NCBI RefSeq assembly: GCF_004886325.1
Contig: NZ_QXFN01000001.1
Span: forward strand, 1-64,000
DNA from: Cellulomonas telluris
Lineage (GTDB): Bacteria > Actinomycetota > Actinomycetes > Actinomycetales > Cellulomonadaceae
Length of the DNA: 64,000 nt
Reading direction: 5' to 3'
Under the pieces are notes generated by a model that did not search any database, was not told where the DNA came from, and saw only the letters and a list, made by a program, of their open reading frames with translations. Below are positions 39,879 through 49,498 of the stretch, in pieces (position 1 is the stretch's first letter; every line of letters begins with the position of its first letter). Made by a program: the position numbers and the translations under genes.

Positions 39879-40172
39879 CTCCCACCCGGCACCGGGGCGA
39901 CCGTCTGGACCCTCGAGCCCGGCTACATCGGTCTCGACACCTACGACGTGCTGCACCAGCGCGTCGTCTCCCACCACTTCGCCTTCGACGAGGGGCGCCA
40001 GGCTCGTCTGTACCGCAGCCCGCACCGCTACGTCTGGCCCGCGGAGCTGGACCTGATGGGCCGGCTCGCGGGTCTGGCGCTCGAGACCCGGCACGCGGAC
40101 TGGTCCGGCGCCGAGTTCACCGCCGACTCGCGCTCGCACGTGTCGGTCTACCGCTCCCCGTCGACGCCGTAG
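39879..40172 (+). pseudogene. C-terminal remnant of a class I SAM-dependent methyltransferase
   Basis: Directly after the MerR stop, in the same frame, the sequence reads 'TVWTLEPGYIGLDTYDVLHQ', 'RVVSHHFAFDEGRQARLYRS', 'HRYVWPAELDLMGRLAGLAL' and 'FTADSRSHVSVY'. This is the C-terminal half of actinobacterial SAM methyltransferases (…YVWPAELDLMA.LAGL…F…SRSHVSV). The SAM-binding half is missing and no suitable start exists before GTG 39948. A truncated gene. Confidence 0.65.
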
Positions 40173-40290
40173 CGCCGTACCGACCAGAACCGGACCGTCC
40201 TGCGGGCGTCGGGGCGGCCGCGGCGTGCCGTCGTCGCCGGCACGAGCGCGGAGGGCGGCGGGCCCGCGTCCGCCACCCCGTGGTCCGCGG

Positions 40291-41133
40291 TCAGGCCGGG
40301 GCCGGCACCAGGCGGTAGGAGGGCAGGCCGCGGCGGCGCACCAGCCACTCCGCGACGACGAGGTTGGGCAGCCAGCACAGGAACGGTACGGCGGCGTACG
40401 CGTGAGCGAAGACCACCTCGACGTCGGGCTCGGCGCCGGCGAACGGCAGCTGCACGGCGACGAGCAGGCCGAGCCACGCGCGGAGCGTCACCGCGGCGAA
40501 GGTCAGGGCGTAGGTGCGGATCATCCACGCCCGGTGGGAGTCGACGTCGCCGACGCGGATCGCGCGGTAGGCGCGGACGGCCGCCATGGCCCACACCACG
40601 GCGAGCGCCCCGAACCCGAAGAACCCGACGATGCCGGCGCTGTTGGTGGGCAGCATGAGCACCGCGCTGACCGCCCCCACCGCGACGCCGCCGAGGTACA
40701 CGCGACCGAGCAGCCGGTGCGTGCGGCGGGAGCGTCGTCGCAGGCGCTGCGAGAACTGCAGCGGGCCCACGAGCAGGGCGACCGACGAGGCGACGATGTG
40801 GACGTAGAGCGCCCCCTGGACGAACGCCGGCAGCACGGCGTAGGCGGCTGCGAGCCCCGCGCCGTCCTCGGCGAGCGCCTCGAGACCGGCGAGCGCGTAG
40901 GCGCCGGAGGACGCGACGGTGACGCCGAGAGCGAGGAGGCCCACGACGACGAGGCCGGCCGGGCCGGGTCGCCGGGCGGCGGTCGGGCGAGCCGCTGTCC
41001 CGGGCGCAGCAGGACCGGGCGCACCGGTCCCGGGCGCAGCCCTGGTGGGCGCGGCGGCCCCGGACACGACCGTCCCGGGTGAGGCGGCGGCGGGATCCGG
41101 CGAGGGCGCCGGTGACGGCGGGGCGACGGTCAT
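40291..41133 (-). CDS. DUF2306 membrane protein
   Basis: 280 residues. After a Pro/Ala-rich N-terminus there are about seven membrane helices with conserved His-containing helices ('VQGALYVHIVASSVALLVGP', 'RRTHRLLGRVYLGGVAVGAV', 'SHRAWMIRTYALTFAAVTLR'). DUF2306 proteins resemble b-type cytochrome or heme-related membrane proteins, but function is not established. Start ATG 41133 follows GGGAG. It is divergent from a TetR regulator and probably controlled by it. Confidence 0.82.
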   Translation of the reverse strand: MTVAPPSPAPSPDPAAASPGTVVSGAAAPTRAAPGTGAPGPAAPGTAARPTAARRPGPAGLVVVGLLALGVTVASSGAYALAGLEALAEDGAGLAAAYAVLPAFVQGALYVHIVASSVALLVGPLQFSQRLRRRSRRTHRLLGRVYLGGVAVGAVSAVLMLPTNSAGIVGFFGFGALAVVWAMAAVRAYRAIRVGDVDSHRAWMIRTYALTFAAVTLRAWLGLLVAVQLPFAGAEPDVEVVFAHAYAAVPFLCWLPNLVVAEWLVRRRGLPSYRLVPAPA

Positions 41134-41159
41134 CGGGACTCCCGGGATGCTAGTGCCAT

Positions 41160-41170
41160 TCACATTGTGA
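41160..41170. promoter_or_regulatory. Candidate TetR operator
   Basis: TCACATTGTGA is a 5-1-5 palindrome in an AT-rich 76-base gap between the divergent DUF2306 and TetR genes. Confidence 0.4.
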
Positions 41171-41209
41171 GCACCATGAACATATGCACGCGATGTTACG
41201 GTCGTCAAC

Positions 41210-41818
41210 ATGCCGTCCACGACGCGTTCCGACGGTGCACGTCCCGCGCGCCCCGCCTACCACCACGGCGCGCTGCGGACCGCCCTGCTCGACGGCGCCC
41301 GCGAGATGCTCGTCGAGCGCGGCCCCGACGGGTTCAGCCTCAGCGCGCTCGCGCGCCGGGTGGGGGTGAGCACCGCAGCGCCCTACCGGCACTTCGCCGA
41401 CCGGGACGCCCTGCTGTGCGCCCTCGCCGACGAGGGCTACGTCGCCTTCGGCGCGGCGCTCGACGCAGCGGTCCGTGCCTCGTCGGGCCCGCGCGACCGT
41501 CTGCGACGGCTCGGCATCGCCTACCTGCGCTACGCCGCCGAGAACCCCGCCGTGTTCGCGATCATGTTCACGGCCAGGCTCGGGGGGACGAGCGAGGTCG
41601 GGCCGCCGACGTTCCGGCCCCTCGTCCAGGCCGTGGTCGACGCGCAGGCGAGCGGTGACCTCCCCGCCGACGAGCCGACCGCGGCGATCGCCCGCACGCT
41701 CTGGGCGTCGCTGCACGGGCTGGCGGTGCTGGGCGAGCGCGGCGGCCTGGCCAAGCTGGGCCTGGACGACACCCCCGAGCGGCTCGTCGACGACCTGCTC
41801 GCCCTCGCGCTGCGCTGA
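41210..41818 (+). CDS. TetR/AcrR-family repressor
   Basis: 202 residues. N-terminal HTH 'GFSLSALARRVGVSTAAPYR' with 'HFADRDALLCALADEGYVAF', and a C-terminal TetR_C_33-like ligand domain ('YLRYAAENPAVFAIMFT'). ATG 41210 is seven bases after TACGGT with no Shine-Dalgarno, suggesting a leaderless message. Likely autoregulates and controls the divergent DUF2306 gene. Confidence 0.92.
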   Translation: MPSTTRSDGARPARPAYHHGALRTALLDGAREMLVERGPDGFSLSALARRVGVSTAAPYRHFADRDALLCALADEGYVAFGAALDAAVRASSGPRDRLRRLGIAYLRYAAENPAVFAIMFTARLGGTSEVGPPTFRPLVQAVVDAQASGDLPADEPTAAIARTLWASLHGLAVLGERGGLAKLGLDDTPERLVDDLLALALR

Positions 41819-42216
41819 CGTCCGGCACGGGTCCGTCCGCGTGCCGGGCCCGAGCCGGCCGACCCCGGGGCCGTGCGGGACTCCGTGAAGCGTTTCACTC
41901 GCCGCTCGCGCCCTGTCCGCCGCTCGCGTGGCGTGCCAATGTGAGCGCAAACATCCGGCACGACAGGGTCCGGGGTTCGGACACCAGACGACGACGTCTG
42001 CCACACCTGCTCACGACCAGGGCGCTCCCGCGGCGGGACCCAGGCAACCGCTGCGACGTGCGCCGGTTCGGAGGAGGTCCGTGTCCCGGCTCTCCGCCGG
42101 GTCCTGGCAGAACGTGCACGTCGAGACCCCCGGCCCTCGCACGGCCACGACGACCGGGCGTCGCCCCGAACCCCCGAGTCCCGCTCGAACACCGTCGATC
42201 ACCAGGGAGTGCTCTC
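41819..42216. other. Upstream region of the GH43 gene
   Basis: About 400 bases without a convincing gene. It contains the LacI-type palindrome at 41885-41898 and, further on, no clear hairpin or RNA element. Confidence 0.4.
41885..41898. promoter_or_regulatory. LacI-type operator upstream of GH43 gene
   Basis: GTGAAGCGTTTCAC is a near-perfect palindrome around a central CG, the hallmark of LacI/GalR-family sites. A close match, GTGAAGCGCTTCGAC, precedes the cellulase gene at 51779. Confidence 0.55.
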
Positions 42217-43701
42217 ATGAGCTTGACGTCCTCCGGACGGCGCGTCACCACCGTGGTGTCCGCCTTCCTGGCCACCCTCGCGCTGCTCGCCGGCTGGTTG
42301 GTGGTGAGCGCCGAGCGCGCCGCCGCGCTGGACCCGTTCACCGGGTACCTGATGGCCCACTTCACCGGCGAGTCGGCCAACGGCGAGCAGATCTACCTCG
42401 CCCACAGCACCGACGGCCTCAACTGGACCGACCTGAACAACGGCGCTCCCGTGCTCACCTCCACCGTCGGCACCCGGGGCGTCCGTGATCCCGCGATCGT
42501 CCGCTCCCCGAACGGCGACCGCTACTGGATCATCGCCACGGACCTGCGGATCGCGAGCGGCACCTCGTGGGCCGACGCGGCCAACCGCGGCAGCAGGAGC
42601 CTGGTCGTGTGGGAGTCCACCAACCTCGTGGACTGGTCCGCACCGCGTCTGGTCGGCGTCGCCAACGGCATCAGCGGGGCCGGAGACGCGTGGGCACCCG
42701 AGGCGATCTTCGACCCCGCCACGAACGACTACGTCGTCTACTGGGCCACGAACTCGCCCCTCAACGGTGTCACCAAGCACCGCATCTGGTACTCGCGCAC
42801 CTCGGACTTCCGCACCTTCACCTCGCCGCAGGTCTACATCGACCGCGGGGGGAACACCGCCACGATCGACACGCAGGTCGTCGAGGTCCCCAACCGCACC
42901 GGCGGCTACCGCTTCTACCGCGCCTCCGCGGACGGGATCATCGCCTCCGACGGCGACATCACCATCGAGGCGTCGAACTCGGTCCTCGACTCCTGGACGA
43001 ACCTCGGCAACCTGCGCCACCTGAACATCTCCAACGCCGGATTCGGCAACGCGGTCGAGGGCCCGATGTGGATGCCGTTCAACAACGGCACCTCCTGGGC
43101 GCTCTGGCTCGACCAGTACGGCACCGGCCGGGGCTACATGCCGCTCCGCTCCGCCGACCTCGGCAACGTGCGGAACTTCCAGACCGTCAGCGGCTACAGC
43201 CTCGGTGCCAACCGGAAGCGGCACGGCTCGATCCTGCAGCTGACCGCTGCGGAGTCCAGCCGGGTCCAGGCCCGCTGGGGCCGCAGCACCACCGCCGTCC
43301 AGCGGCTCCAGTCGTACAACTTCCAGGACCGCTACGTCCGCCACGCCGACTTCGACGTCCGGATCGACCCCAACGTCACCCCCGCCCAGGACGCGCAGTG
43401 GCGCATCGTGCCCGGACTGGTGGGCACCGGCACCGTGTCCTTCGAGTCGGTCAACTACCCCGGCCACTACATGCGCCACCGGGACTACGACATGGTGCTG
43501 GAGCAGAGCGACGGCTCGAGCGCGTTCCGCGCCGACGCCAGCTTCACGCCCGTCGCGGGCCTGGCCTCCTCCTCGTGGACGTCGTACCGGTCGTACAACT
43601 TCCCCGACCGCTACCTCCGCCACTCCGGCTACGTCCTGCGGATCGATCCGATCAGCGACGCGACCGGACGAGCCGACGCCACCTTCCGCGTGGTGAGCTG
43701 A
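42217..43701 (+). CDS. Secreted GH43-type glycosidase with AbfB (CBM42) domain
   Basis: 494 residues starting behind AGGGAG. A signal peptide covers about residues 1-38 (VVSAFLATLALLAGWLVV, then AERAAA). The five-bladed GH43 domain follows with its acidic triad regions 'GVRDPAIVRSPNGDRYWIIA', 'TIDTQVVEVP' and 'AVEGPMWMPF'. C-terminal residues about 355-494 are an AbfB-type beta-trefoil with three repeats ('YNFQDRYVRHADFDVRID', 'NYPGHYMRHRDYDMVL', 'NFPDRYLRHSGYVLRID') that bind arabinose side chains. Likely an extracellular arabinofuranosidase or arabinanase acting on hemicellulose. Confidence 0.88.
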   Translation: MSLTSSGRRVTTVVSAFLATLALLAGWLVVSAERAAALDPFTGYLMAHFTGESANGEQIYLAHSTDGLNWTDLNNGAPVLTSTVGTRGVRDPAIVRSPNGDRYWIIATDLRIASGTSWADAANRGSRSLVVWESTNLVDWSAPRLVGVANGISGAGDAWAPEAIFDPATNDYVVYWATNSPLNGVTKHRIWYSRTSDFRTFTSPQVYIDRGGNTATIDTQVVEVPNRTGGYRFYRASADGIIASDGDITIEASNSVLDSWTNLGNLRHLNISNAGFGNAVEGPMWMPFNNGTSWALWLDQYGTGRGYMPLRSADLGNVRNFQTVSGYSLGANRKRHGSILQLTAAESSRVQARWGRSTTAVQRLQSYNFQDRYVRHADFDVRIDPNVTPAQDAQWRIVPGLVGTGTVSFESVNYPGHYMRHRDYDMVLEQSDGSSAFRADASFTPVAGLASSSWTSYRSYNFPDRYLRHSGYVLRIDPISDATGRADATFRVVS

Positions 43702-43872
43702 CGTCGCCAGAGCGTGACGACGACGGGTGGTGCGTCCCGGCACGGGGCGTACCACCCGTCGCGGCGGGGCCTCGCGACCAGTCAGCGCCCGTGGCGCTAC
43801 CGTGACGACGGCGGGCGTCCGCGGTGGGAGGCAGCCCGTCGCGCGTCGCGTTCTCAGGAGGTCGTGGTCGTC

Positions 43873-44733
43873 GTGACTCGGCCGGGCCCGTCCGAGCAGG
43901 TGCCGCGGGGCCTCGCGCGCCGACTGGGGCGCGGCGTCGCCCTGGTCCTCGCCTGCGCCCTGGTGCTGGTCACACTGGTGGCCGTGCTGCAGCGAGCGCT
44001 GATCTACGCCCCCGACCGGACCGACGTCGGCTCGGTCGCGGAGCGCCTGCCCGGCGGGCGAGACCTCACCCTGCGGACCGAGGACGGGCTCGAGCTGACG
44101 GCGTGGCTCGTCCCGCCGAGCGGTGCGGACCGGGACGTCGCCGTCCTGTACCTGCCGGGCAACGGCGGCAACCGGCTCGGTCGGCTGGACCTGGCGCGGG
44201 AGATCGCGAGCCGGGGGTTCACGGTGCTCCTGCTGGAGTACCGCGGGTACGGCGGCAACCCGGGTCGCCCGAGCGAGGAGGGCCTCGCGCTCGACGCCCG
44301 TGCCGCGGCGGCGGCGCTCCGCGCGGAGGGCTTCGAGCCGGCCCGGACCCTGTACGTCGGGGAGTCGATCGGCACCGGCGTGACGTCGCGTCTGGTCACC
44401 ACGGACCCGCCCGCCGGTGTGCTGCTGCGGTCGCCGTTCCCGTCGCTCGTCGACGTGGCGCGCGCACAGCTCCCGTTCCTGCCCGTCGGACTGGTCCTGC
44501 GCGACCGGTTCCCGAGCGCGGAGCACCTGGCCGGCAGCGAGGTCCCGGTTCTCGTGCTGCACGGCACCGCCGACGACGTGGTGCCGTCCCGGCTCTCGGC
44601 CGAGCTCGCGTCGCAGGTGGGCAACCTGCAGGGCGAGGTCGTGGTGCCGGGCGCGGGGCACAACGACCGCATCTGGTTCGGCCCCTTCCTGGCCGACGCC
44701 GTCGTCGACCTCGCGGACGGGGTCGTCTCGTAG
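43873..44733 (+). CDS. Membrane-anchored alpha/beta hydrolase
   Basis: 286 residues from GTG 43873; the AGGAGG lies upstream, and other GTGs nearby are possible. A signal anchor (GVALVLACALVLVTLVAVLQ) is followed by 'RALIYAPDR'. The hydrolase core has the oxyanion loop 'YLPGNGGNR', nucleophile elbow 'VGESIGTGV', Asp in 'LHGTADDVVP' and His in 'PGAGHND'. Matches the extracytoplasmic YfhR/BEM46-type hydrolases. Substrate unknown. Confidence 0.83.
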   Translation: MTRPGPSEQVPRGLARRLGRGVALVLACALVLVTLVAVLQRALIYAPDRTDVGSVAERLPGGRDLTLRTEDGLELTAWLVPPSGADRDVAVLYLPGNGGNRLGRLDLAREIASRGFTVLLLEYRGYGGNPGRPSEEGLALDARAAAAALRAEGFEPARTLYVGESIGTGVTSRLVTTDPPAGVLLRSPFPSLVDVARAQLPFLPVGLVLRDRFPSAEHLAGSEVPVLVLHGTADDVVPSRLSAELASQVGNLQGEVVVPGAGHNDRIWFGPFLADAVVDLADGVVS

Positions 44734-44859
44734 GCGGCTCCGGACGAGCTCGACGAGCTCCCGCGAGCGCGTCGGACAACGCGCGTGGCGGTCGACGCGG
44801 GAGCGAGCAGGCTGGAGATCGGCAACCTGCGGGTGGGCGGGCAGCGCACGGGCTGCGCG

Positions 44860-45349
44860 ATGAGACCGCTCCGCTACTCGATCGACGTCACGCTCGACGG
44901 CTGCTGCCACCACGAGGCAGGGCTCCCGCCCGACGAGGAGTCGATGCGCTACTGGACCGCCGAGATGGAGCGGGCCGACGCCCTGCTGCTCGGGCGGGTG
45001 ACCTACCGGATGATGGAGTCGGCGTGGCGGAGGCCGGCCACGGGCACGTGGCCCGACTGGATGGGCGAGTGGGAGATCCAGTTCGCCGAGGCCATCGAAC
45101 CGGGCGAGGAAGTACGTCGTGTCGAGCACCCTGAGCAGCATCGACTGGAACGCCGAGCTCGTGCGGGGCGACGCCGGCGGAGCGGTCCAGCGGCTCAACC
45201 AGGAGCCCGGCAAGGGCCTGTGGGTGGGTGGGGTGACCCTCCCGCTGGCGCTGGCGGACCTGGGGTTGATCGACGAATACGAGCTCCTCGTGCAGCCGGC
45301 CCGCGCGGGATGCGGCGTGACGCGACCATCCGGTAGGACGGAGCCGTGA
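44860..45349 (+). pseudogene. Frameshifted, truncated RibD/DHFR-like reductase
   Basis: From ATG 44860 the frame reads 'PLRYSIDVTLDGCCHHEAGL', 'RADALLLGRVTYRMMESAW' and 'WMGEWEIQFAEAI', typical of the RibD C-terminal/DHFR-like family. Near 45108 the continuation jumps to another frame (KYVVSSTLSSIDWNAELVRG, GLWVGGVTLPLALADLGLID, EYELLVQP). The last 30-40 residues expected (…GRGPTLFAGL…) are missing. Both a frameshift and a 3' truncation, so inactive unless the frameshift is a sequencing error. Confidence 0.7.
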
Positions 45350-46152
45350 TCCACGCCCAGGCACAGCTCGACGACGCGATCCGCGCCTACTACGACACGT
45401 CCGACGAGGGCTCCCGGCTCACCCGCTCGGTCGGCGGGCAGATCGAGCTGACCCGGGTCCGCCGGCTCGTCGGTGCCCGGCTCGCACCCGGCTCACGGGT
45501 GCTCGACGTCGGCGGCGCGACCGGCGTGCACGCGCGCTGGCTCGCGGCTGCCGGTCATGAGGTGACGCTCGTCGACCCCGTCCCCTCCCAGGTCGCCGTT
45601 GCGGCGCGTGCCGGCACGTTCGGCGCCGTGGTCGGCGACGCGCGCGACCTTCCGGCGCCCGATGCAAGCGTCGACGCCGTGCTGCTGCTCGGACCGCTCT
45701 ACCACCTGGTCACCCGGGACGACCGGATGGGCGCCCTCGCGGAGGCCCGTCGGGTCCTCCGACCGGGCGGCATCGTGTTCGCTCAGGCCATCGGACGCCT
45801 GACGGCCTTCACGGACGCCGCGACGGTCCGCGGCTTCCCGACCCTCGACCAGGACGACATGCGTGTGCTGCGCACCGGAGAGTGGACCAACCCCGGACCG
45901 GGCTTCCCCGGTGGCCACTTCCACACCGCCGCGGAGCTGCGCGCGGAGGTCGAGGAGGCGGGGTTCGCGGATGTCCTGCTCCACGGGCTGGAGGGACCGA
46001 ACGTCGGCATGCTCGAGCTCGTCGCCGACGACGAGGCTCTCGTGCGGTCGGGGACGGAGCTCGTCGAACGCCTCGAGGCACGCGTCGGGGCCGACCGCCG
46101 CGACCTGCTCGCCGAGGCGAGCCCGCACATCCTGGCCGTCGGGACCCGCTGA
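45346..46152 (+). CDS. Class I SAM-dependent methyltransferase
   Basis: 268 residues. SAM-binding motif I is 'SRVLDVGGATGVHARWLAAA', with the acidic 'VTLVDPVPSQ' and motif IV 'VDAVLLLGPLYHLVTRDDR', as in UbiE/Methyltransf_11 proteins. GTG 45346 is used; it overlaps the end of the decayed reductase gene. Substrate not predictable. Confidence 0.85.
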   Translation: MIHAQAQLDDAIRAYYDTSDEGSRLTRSVGGQIELTRVRRLVGARLAPGSRVLDVGGATGVHARWLAAAGHEVTLVDPVPSQVAVAARAGTFGAVVGDARDLPAPDASVDAVLLLGPLYHLVTRDDRMGALAEARRVLRPGGIVFAQAIGRLTAFTDAATVRGFPTLDQDDMRVLRTGEWTNPGPGFPGGHFHTAAELRAEVEEAGFADVLLHGLEGPNVGMLELVADDEALVRSGTELVERLEARVGADRRDLLAEASPHILAVGTR

Positions 46153-46252
46153 CGCGCCTCGTCCCCAGGCCGCGGAGGACGTCGAGCCCCCGTCGCGGGC
46201 GACGGACGGCGTGGCGCAAACCGCTACCCCGGGGAAGCGGTCGACTGACACC

Positions 46253-46603
46253 ATGCCGCGCGTGGAGACCGTGACGCTGTGGCGACCGACAGGACCGGAG
46301 GAGCTGGCGCTCGTGGAGGCGGCGGGGTGGCGCGCATGGCCGGCCCGGCTTCCGGACCAGCCGATCTTCTACCCCGTGCTCAACGAGGACTACGCGACGC
46401 GGATCGCCAGGGACTGGAACGTCAAGGCCAGCGGCGTCGGGTACGTGACCCGCTTCGACGTCGAGAAGGAGTTCCTCGACCGCTACGACGTCCAGCAGGC
46501 GGGCGGGCAGACGATCCTCGAGTACTGGATCCCGGCTGAGGACCTCGAGGACCTCAACCGGCACATCGTCGGGACCATCGAGGTGGTCGCGGAGTACCGC
46601 TAG
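46253..46603 (+). CDS. Conserved protein of about 116 residues, unknown function
   Basis: A compact protein: 'VTLWRPTGPEELALVEAAGW', 'LPDQPIFYPVLNEDYATRIA', 'RDWNVKASGVGYVTRFDVEK' and 'AGGQTILEYWIPAEDLEDLN'. I recognise this as a widespread conserved family, sometimes labelled ADP-ribosylation/crystallin J1 in databases. That label is from memory and no catalytic motif supports it. Possibly a small ligand-binding or stress protein. Confidence 0.7.
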   Translation: MPRVETVTLWRPTGPEELALVEAAGWRAWPARLPDQPIFYPVLNEDYATRIARDWNVKASGVGYVTRFDVEKEFLDRYDVQQAGGQTILEYWIPAEDLEDLNRHIVGTIEVVAEYR

Positions 46604-46628
46604 ATGTGCTCACGCAGACGTCACACAC

Positions 46629-46660
46629 CGACGGGGCGCCGGAGGTCCGGCGCCCCGTCG
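46629..46660. terminator. Perfect bidirectional hairpin
   Basis: CGACGGGGCGCCGGA (46629-46643) and its exact reverse complement (46646-46660) are separated by two bases. It lies between convergent genes. Confidence 0.75.
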
Positions 46661-46703
46661 GGACGTGCTCGGCGCCGTGCGCCGTGCAGCTGCGCGCTAT
46701 CGA

Positions 46704-47468
46704 TCAGATCCGCGTGCCGTCGCCGTCGACGTCGTCCCGCACCACGAGCGGGTCGGCCTCCAGGCCGCTCGCCGGCGCGGTCGTGGGCGTCACGGTCTCG
46801 TCGACGACGGGGACGACGGGCGGCGTCGGGTTCGACAGGTCGGCTCCCACCGCCTCGGTCTCGTCGGAGCCGCTGCTCCTGCCGGCCACCACGGCCGCCG
46901 CCGCAGCCGCCGCGACACCGAGCCCGGCGGCAGCCGCCTTGCCGGAGACCCCGGCGTGGCCGCTGTCCCCGCGCGACGCCGCTGCGGCCTCGACCCCGGG
47001 CGTGCCCGCGGTCCCGGTCCCGATCGTCCCGCGCCAGGCGCCCGTCGCGTAGCCCTCGTCCTCGATGAACGCCTTGAACCGCTCGAGGTCGCGCTCGGCC
47101 TGGTTCTCGACGACGTTCAGCTTGTCGCCGACCTTCTCGACGAGGCCCTCGGGCTCGTACTCGAGCGACAGGTGCACGGACGTCTGGCCGCCGCCGACGT
47201 CCTCGAACGTCACGGCGCCCGCGTTGGTCGCGCCCGACGTCGCCGCCCACGACACCTTCTGGTCCGGCACCTGGTCGAGGACCTGCGCCTCCCACTCGCG
47301 CTTCACCCCGGCGATCTCGGCGACCCAGTGCAGGCGGTCGTCGCCCAGCTGCGTCACCTTCTTCACGCCGCCCATGAAGTGGGGGAACTCCTCGAACTGC
47401 GTCCACTGGTTGTAGGCGACGCTGATCGGCACGTTCACCAGGATCGACTTCTCGACCTTCGTCGTCAT
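46704..47468 (-). CDS. SRPBCC-family protein with C-terminal Ala-rich extension
   Basis: 254 residues. The first 150 form a START/polyketide-cyclase fold ('KVEKSILVNVPISVAYNQWT', 'FEEFPHFMGGVKKV', 'WEAQVLDQVPDQKVSW', 'VTFEDVGGGQTSVHLSLEY'). This is the cyclase/COQ10-like group common in actinobacteria. The C-terminal third has an Ala-rich hydrophobic helix (AAAAGLGVAAAAAAAVVAG) and an acidic tail, perhaps a membrane association. Lipid or polyketide binding is inferred from fold. Confidence 0.8.
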   Translation of the reverse strand: MTTKVEKSILVNVPISVAYNQWTQFEEFPHFMGGVKKVTQLGDDRLHWVAEIAGVKREWEAQVLDQVPDQKVSWAATSGATNAGAVTFEDVGGGQTSVHLSLEYEPEGLVEKVGDKLNVVENQAERDLERFKAFIEDEGYATGAWRGTIGTGTAGTPGVEAAAASRGDSGHAGVSGKAAAAGLGVAAAAAAAVVAGRSSGSDETEAVGADLSNPTPPVVPVVDETVTPTTAPASGLEADPLVVRDDVDGDGTRI

Positions 47469-47657
47469 GAGCTCTCCTCGGGTTGAGCCGTGGCACCGCA
47501 GGGGCCCTGCGATGCCGCTCTGTCAGCATCACCCCGGGCCGGTCGTCGTGCCCGACGAGCAGGTGCACGCGTTCTGGAACGAGCACGAGCGGGGCGTCGG
47601 CACGTCCCGCGTGACGAGGCGGTGCGCACGATCGACCGCCTGCAGCGGCGCGTCCCG

Positions 47658-48497
47658 TCACCCCAGCGGCTGCGCCCCCACCACCGACAGCAGCTCCAGC
47701 CGCTCGTAGCTCTCCGACCCCGGCACCGCCGTGTAGACGAGCAGCAGGTGCTGCTGCTGGGGGTCGACGAGCGTCTGGCAGTGCAGCTCGAGCACGCCGA
47801 CCTGCGGGTGCACGAACCGCTTGACGTCGTCCACCCGCACCCCGACCTCATGCGCGTCCCAGAGCTGTCGCAGCTCCTCGCTGCGGGCGAGCGCGAGCTC
47901 GGCGAGCTGGGCGGCGCGGGAGCCGGGCCCCCGTAGCGTGACGAGCCGCCGTAGGTGCGAGGCGTAGACGCGGGACAGGTGGTCGTGGTCCTCCGGCGCG
48001 TGGAGCGCGCGGGCGGACGGGTCGGTGAACCAGCGGTAGCCGATGCTGCGGGCGGGCCCGCCGTGGACGGTCGCGTCGCCGGTGAGCGCCACGCACAGCG
48101 GCGTCTGGCGCAGCGTCTCGCCCAGCTCGGTGACGATCTCGGCGGGCGTGTCCGTCAGGCGGTCGAGGATGCGCAGCAGCCCGGGGCTGACGTGCTCGCT
48201 GAGAGCCCCGCGCGGCGGCGGCCGGTGCCCCGCCAGCAGGAAGAGGTGGTCGCGCTCGTCGAGGCTGAGGTGCAGGCCCTGCGCGATCGACGCGACCATC
48301 TGCTCCGACGGCCTCGGCCCCCGCTCGCGCTCGAGCCGCGCGTAGTAGTCGGTCGACATGTGGCACAGCGCCGCGACCTCCTCCCGGCGCAGCCCCTCCG
48401 TGCGTCGGCGCTGCCCCCGCGGCAGCCCCACGTCCTGCGGCTGCATCGCGTGCCGCCGGCTGCGGAGGAACTCCGCCAGCCCTGCTCGGTCGATCAC
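47658..48497 (-). CDS. XRE regulator with MmyB-like domain (second copy of this type)
   Basis: 279 residues with the same architecture as the regulator at 33035-33931. The HTH has '[20 protein letters not shown]' and '[20 protein letters not shown]'. The ligand domain has '[20 protein letters not shown]' and '[20 protein letters not shown]'. Start GTG 48497 with GAAGGG upstream. It is divergent from a DUF3159 gene and the SDR behind it. Confidence 0.9.
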   Translation of the reverse strand: MIDRAGLAEFLRSRRHAMQPQDVGLPRGQRRRTEGLRREEVAALCHMSTDYYARLERERGPRPSEQMVASIAQGLHLSLDERDHLFLLAGHRPPPRGALSEHVSPGLLRILDRLTDTPAEIVTELGETLRQTPLCVALTGDATVHGGPARSIGYRWFTDPSARALHAPEDHDHLSRVYASHLRRLVTLRGPGSRAAQLAELALARSEELRQLWDAHEVGVRVDDVKRFVHPQVGVLELHCQTLVDPQQQHLLLVYTAVPGSESYERLELLSVVGAQPLG

Positions 48498-48692
48498 TCG
48501 TCCACGCCCTTCCGGTCCGGTCCCCCGTTCCTACCGTCCCGGTGGTCCCCGTAGCCACGCCCTGCCGATCCCCCGCTGGACCCGTGCGCGCCCCCGACGG
48601 CGCGGCGCCAGGGGCGGATCGGCAGGCCCTGGCTGCGGTCCGGCGGGCGGCCGAGGGTGGGAGCACAGCCCGCCCGACCGAGGAGGAACACG

Positions 48693-49454
48693 ATGACCCA
48701 GCACCTGGCCGTCGACGCACGAGCCCACCAGCAGCCCGCCGCCGGCGCCCCGCCCGGCGGCGTCAGCGCGACCGTACGGCGGCTGCTCGACCTGCCCGAT
48801 CCCGTGGAGGAGTCCGCGGCGCGGGCCACGGCGCGGCGGACCCTCGAGCGCCTCGGCGGGCCCGTCGGGCTGGCCGTCGCCACCGCGCCGACCGTCGCGT
48901 TCGTGGCGGCCGACGCGGCCGCGGGCCTGGGGCCGGCCTTCGTCGCCCTGGGTGTCACGGCGGTGTCGGCGACCGCGGTCCGGCTCGCCCGCCGCGAGCC
49001 GCCGGGCGCAGCCGTCGCGGGGCTCGTCGTCGCCGCGGTGTGCGCCACGGTCGCGGCCGTCGCGGGCGAGGCGCGGGCGTTCTTCCTGCCCACGATGGTG
49101 CTGCCCGTCGTGTTCGTCCTCGCGTACGTCGTGGCGTTCGCGGCGCGCCGGCCGCTCACGGGCTTCATGGTGAACCGGCTGGCCGGCGGCCCGCGCGACT
49201 GGTACCGGCGCCCCGCGCTGCGGCGCGTCTACGTCGTCAGCTCGCTCGTGGGGCTGGCCATGGCCGCGGCGAACCTCGTCGTCCGGGTCGTCTTCTACCT
49301 CGCCGACGAGCCGGCCGCCCTGGCCGCGGTCCAGGTCGGCGCGACGTCCGCGTTCGCCGTCCACTTCGCCGTGACGCTCGTCGTCGCCCGTCGCGTCGTC
49401 GGTGGACGGCTCACGGCGGCCCTGCCGCCGGCGCCCGCACCGGCCTCCCGCTGA
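48693..49454 (+). CDS. DUF3159-like polytopic membrane protein
   Basis: 253 residues from ATG 48693 behind AGGAGG. Six or so helices ([78 protein letters not shown]) and the segment '[20 protein letters not shown]' as in DUF3159. Function unknown. First gene of a unit with the SDR that follows 44 bases later. Confidence 0.75.
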   Translation: MTQHLAVDARAHQQPAAGAPPGGVSATVRRLLDLPDPVEESAARATARRTLERLGGPVGLAVATAPTVAFVAADAAAGLGPAFVALGVTAVSATAVRLARREPPGAAVAGLVVAAVCATVAAVAGEARAFFLPTMVLPVVFVLAYVVAFAARRPLTGFMVNRLAGGPRDWYRRPALRRVYVVSSLVGLAMAAANLVVRVVFYLADEPAALAAVQVGATSAFAVHFAVTLVVARRVVGGRLTAALPPAPAPASR

Positions 49455-49498
49455 ACCCCGCCGCCCGTTCCGTCCGCACGAGCCGAAGGAGCACGACC

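Noticed and set aside
47469-47657. Plus-strand ORF beginning in front of the SRPBCC gene
   Set aside because: The readable part (PLCQHHPGPVVVPDEQVHAF) is short and runs into the antisense of the regulator gene; not enough to call.
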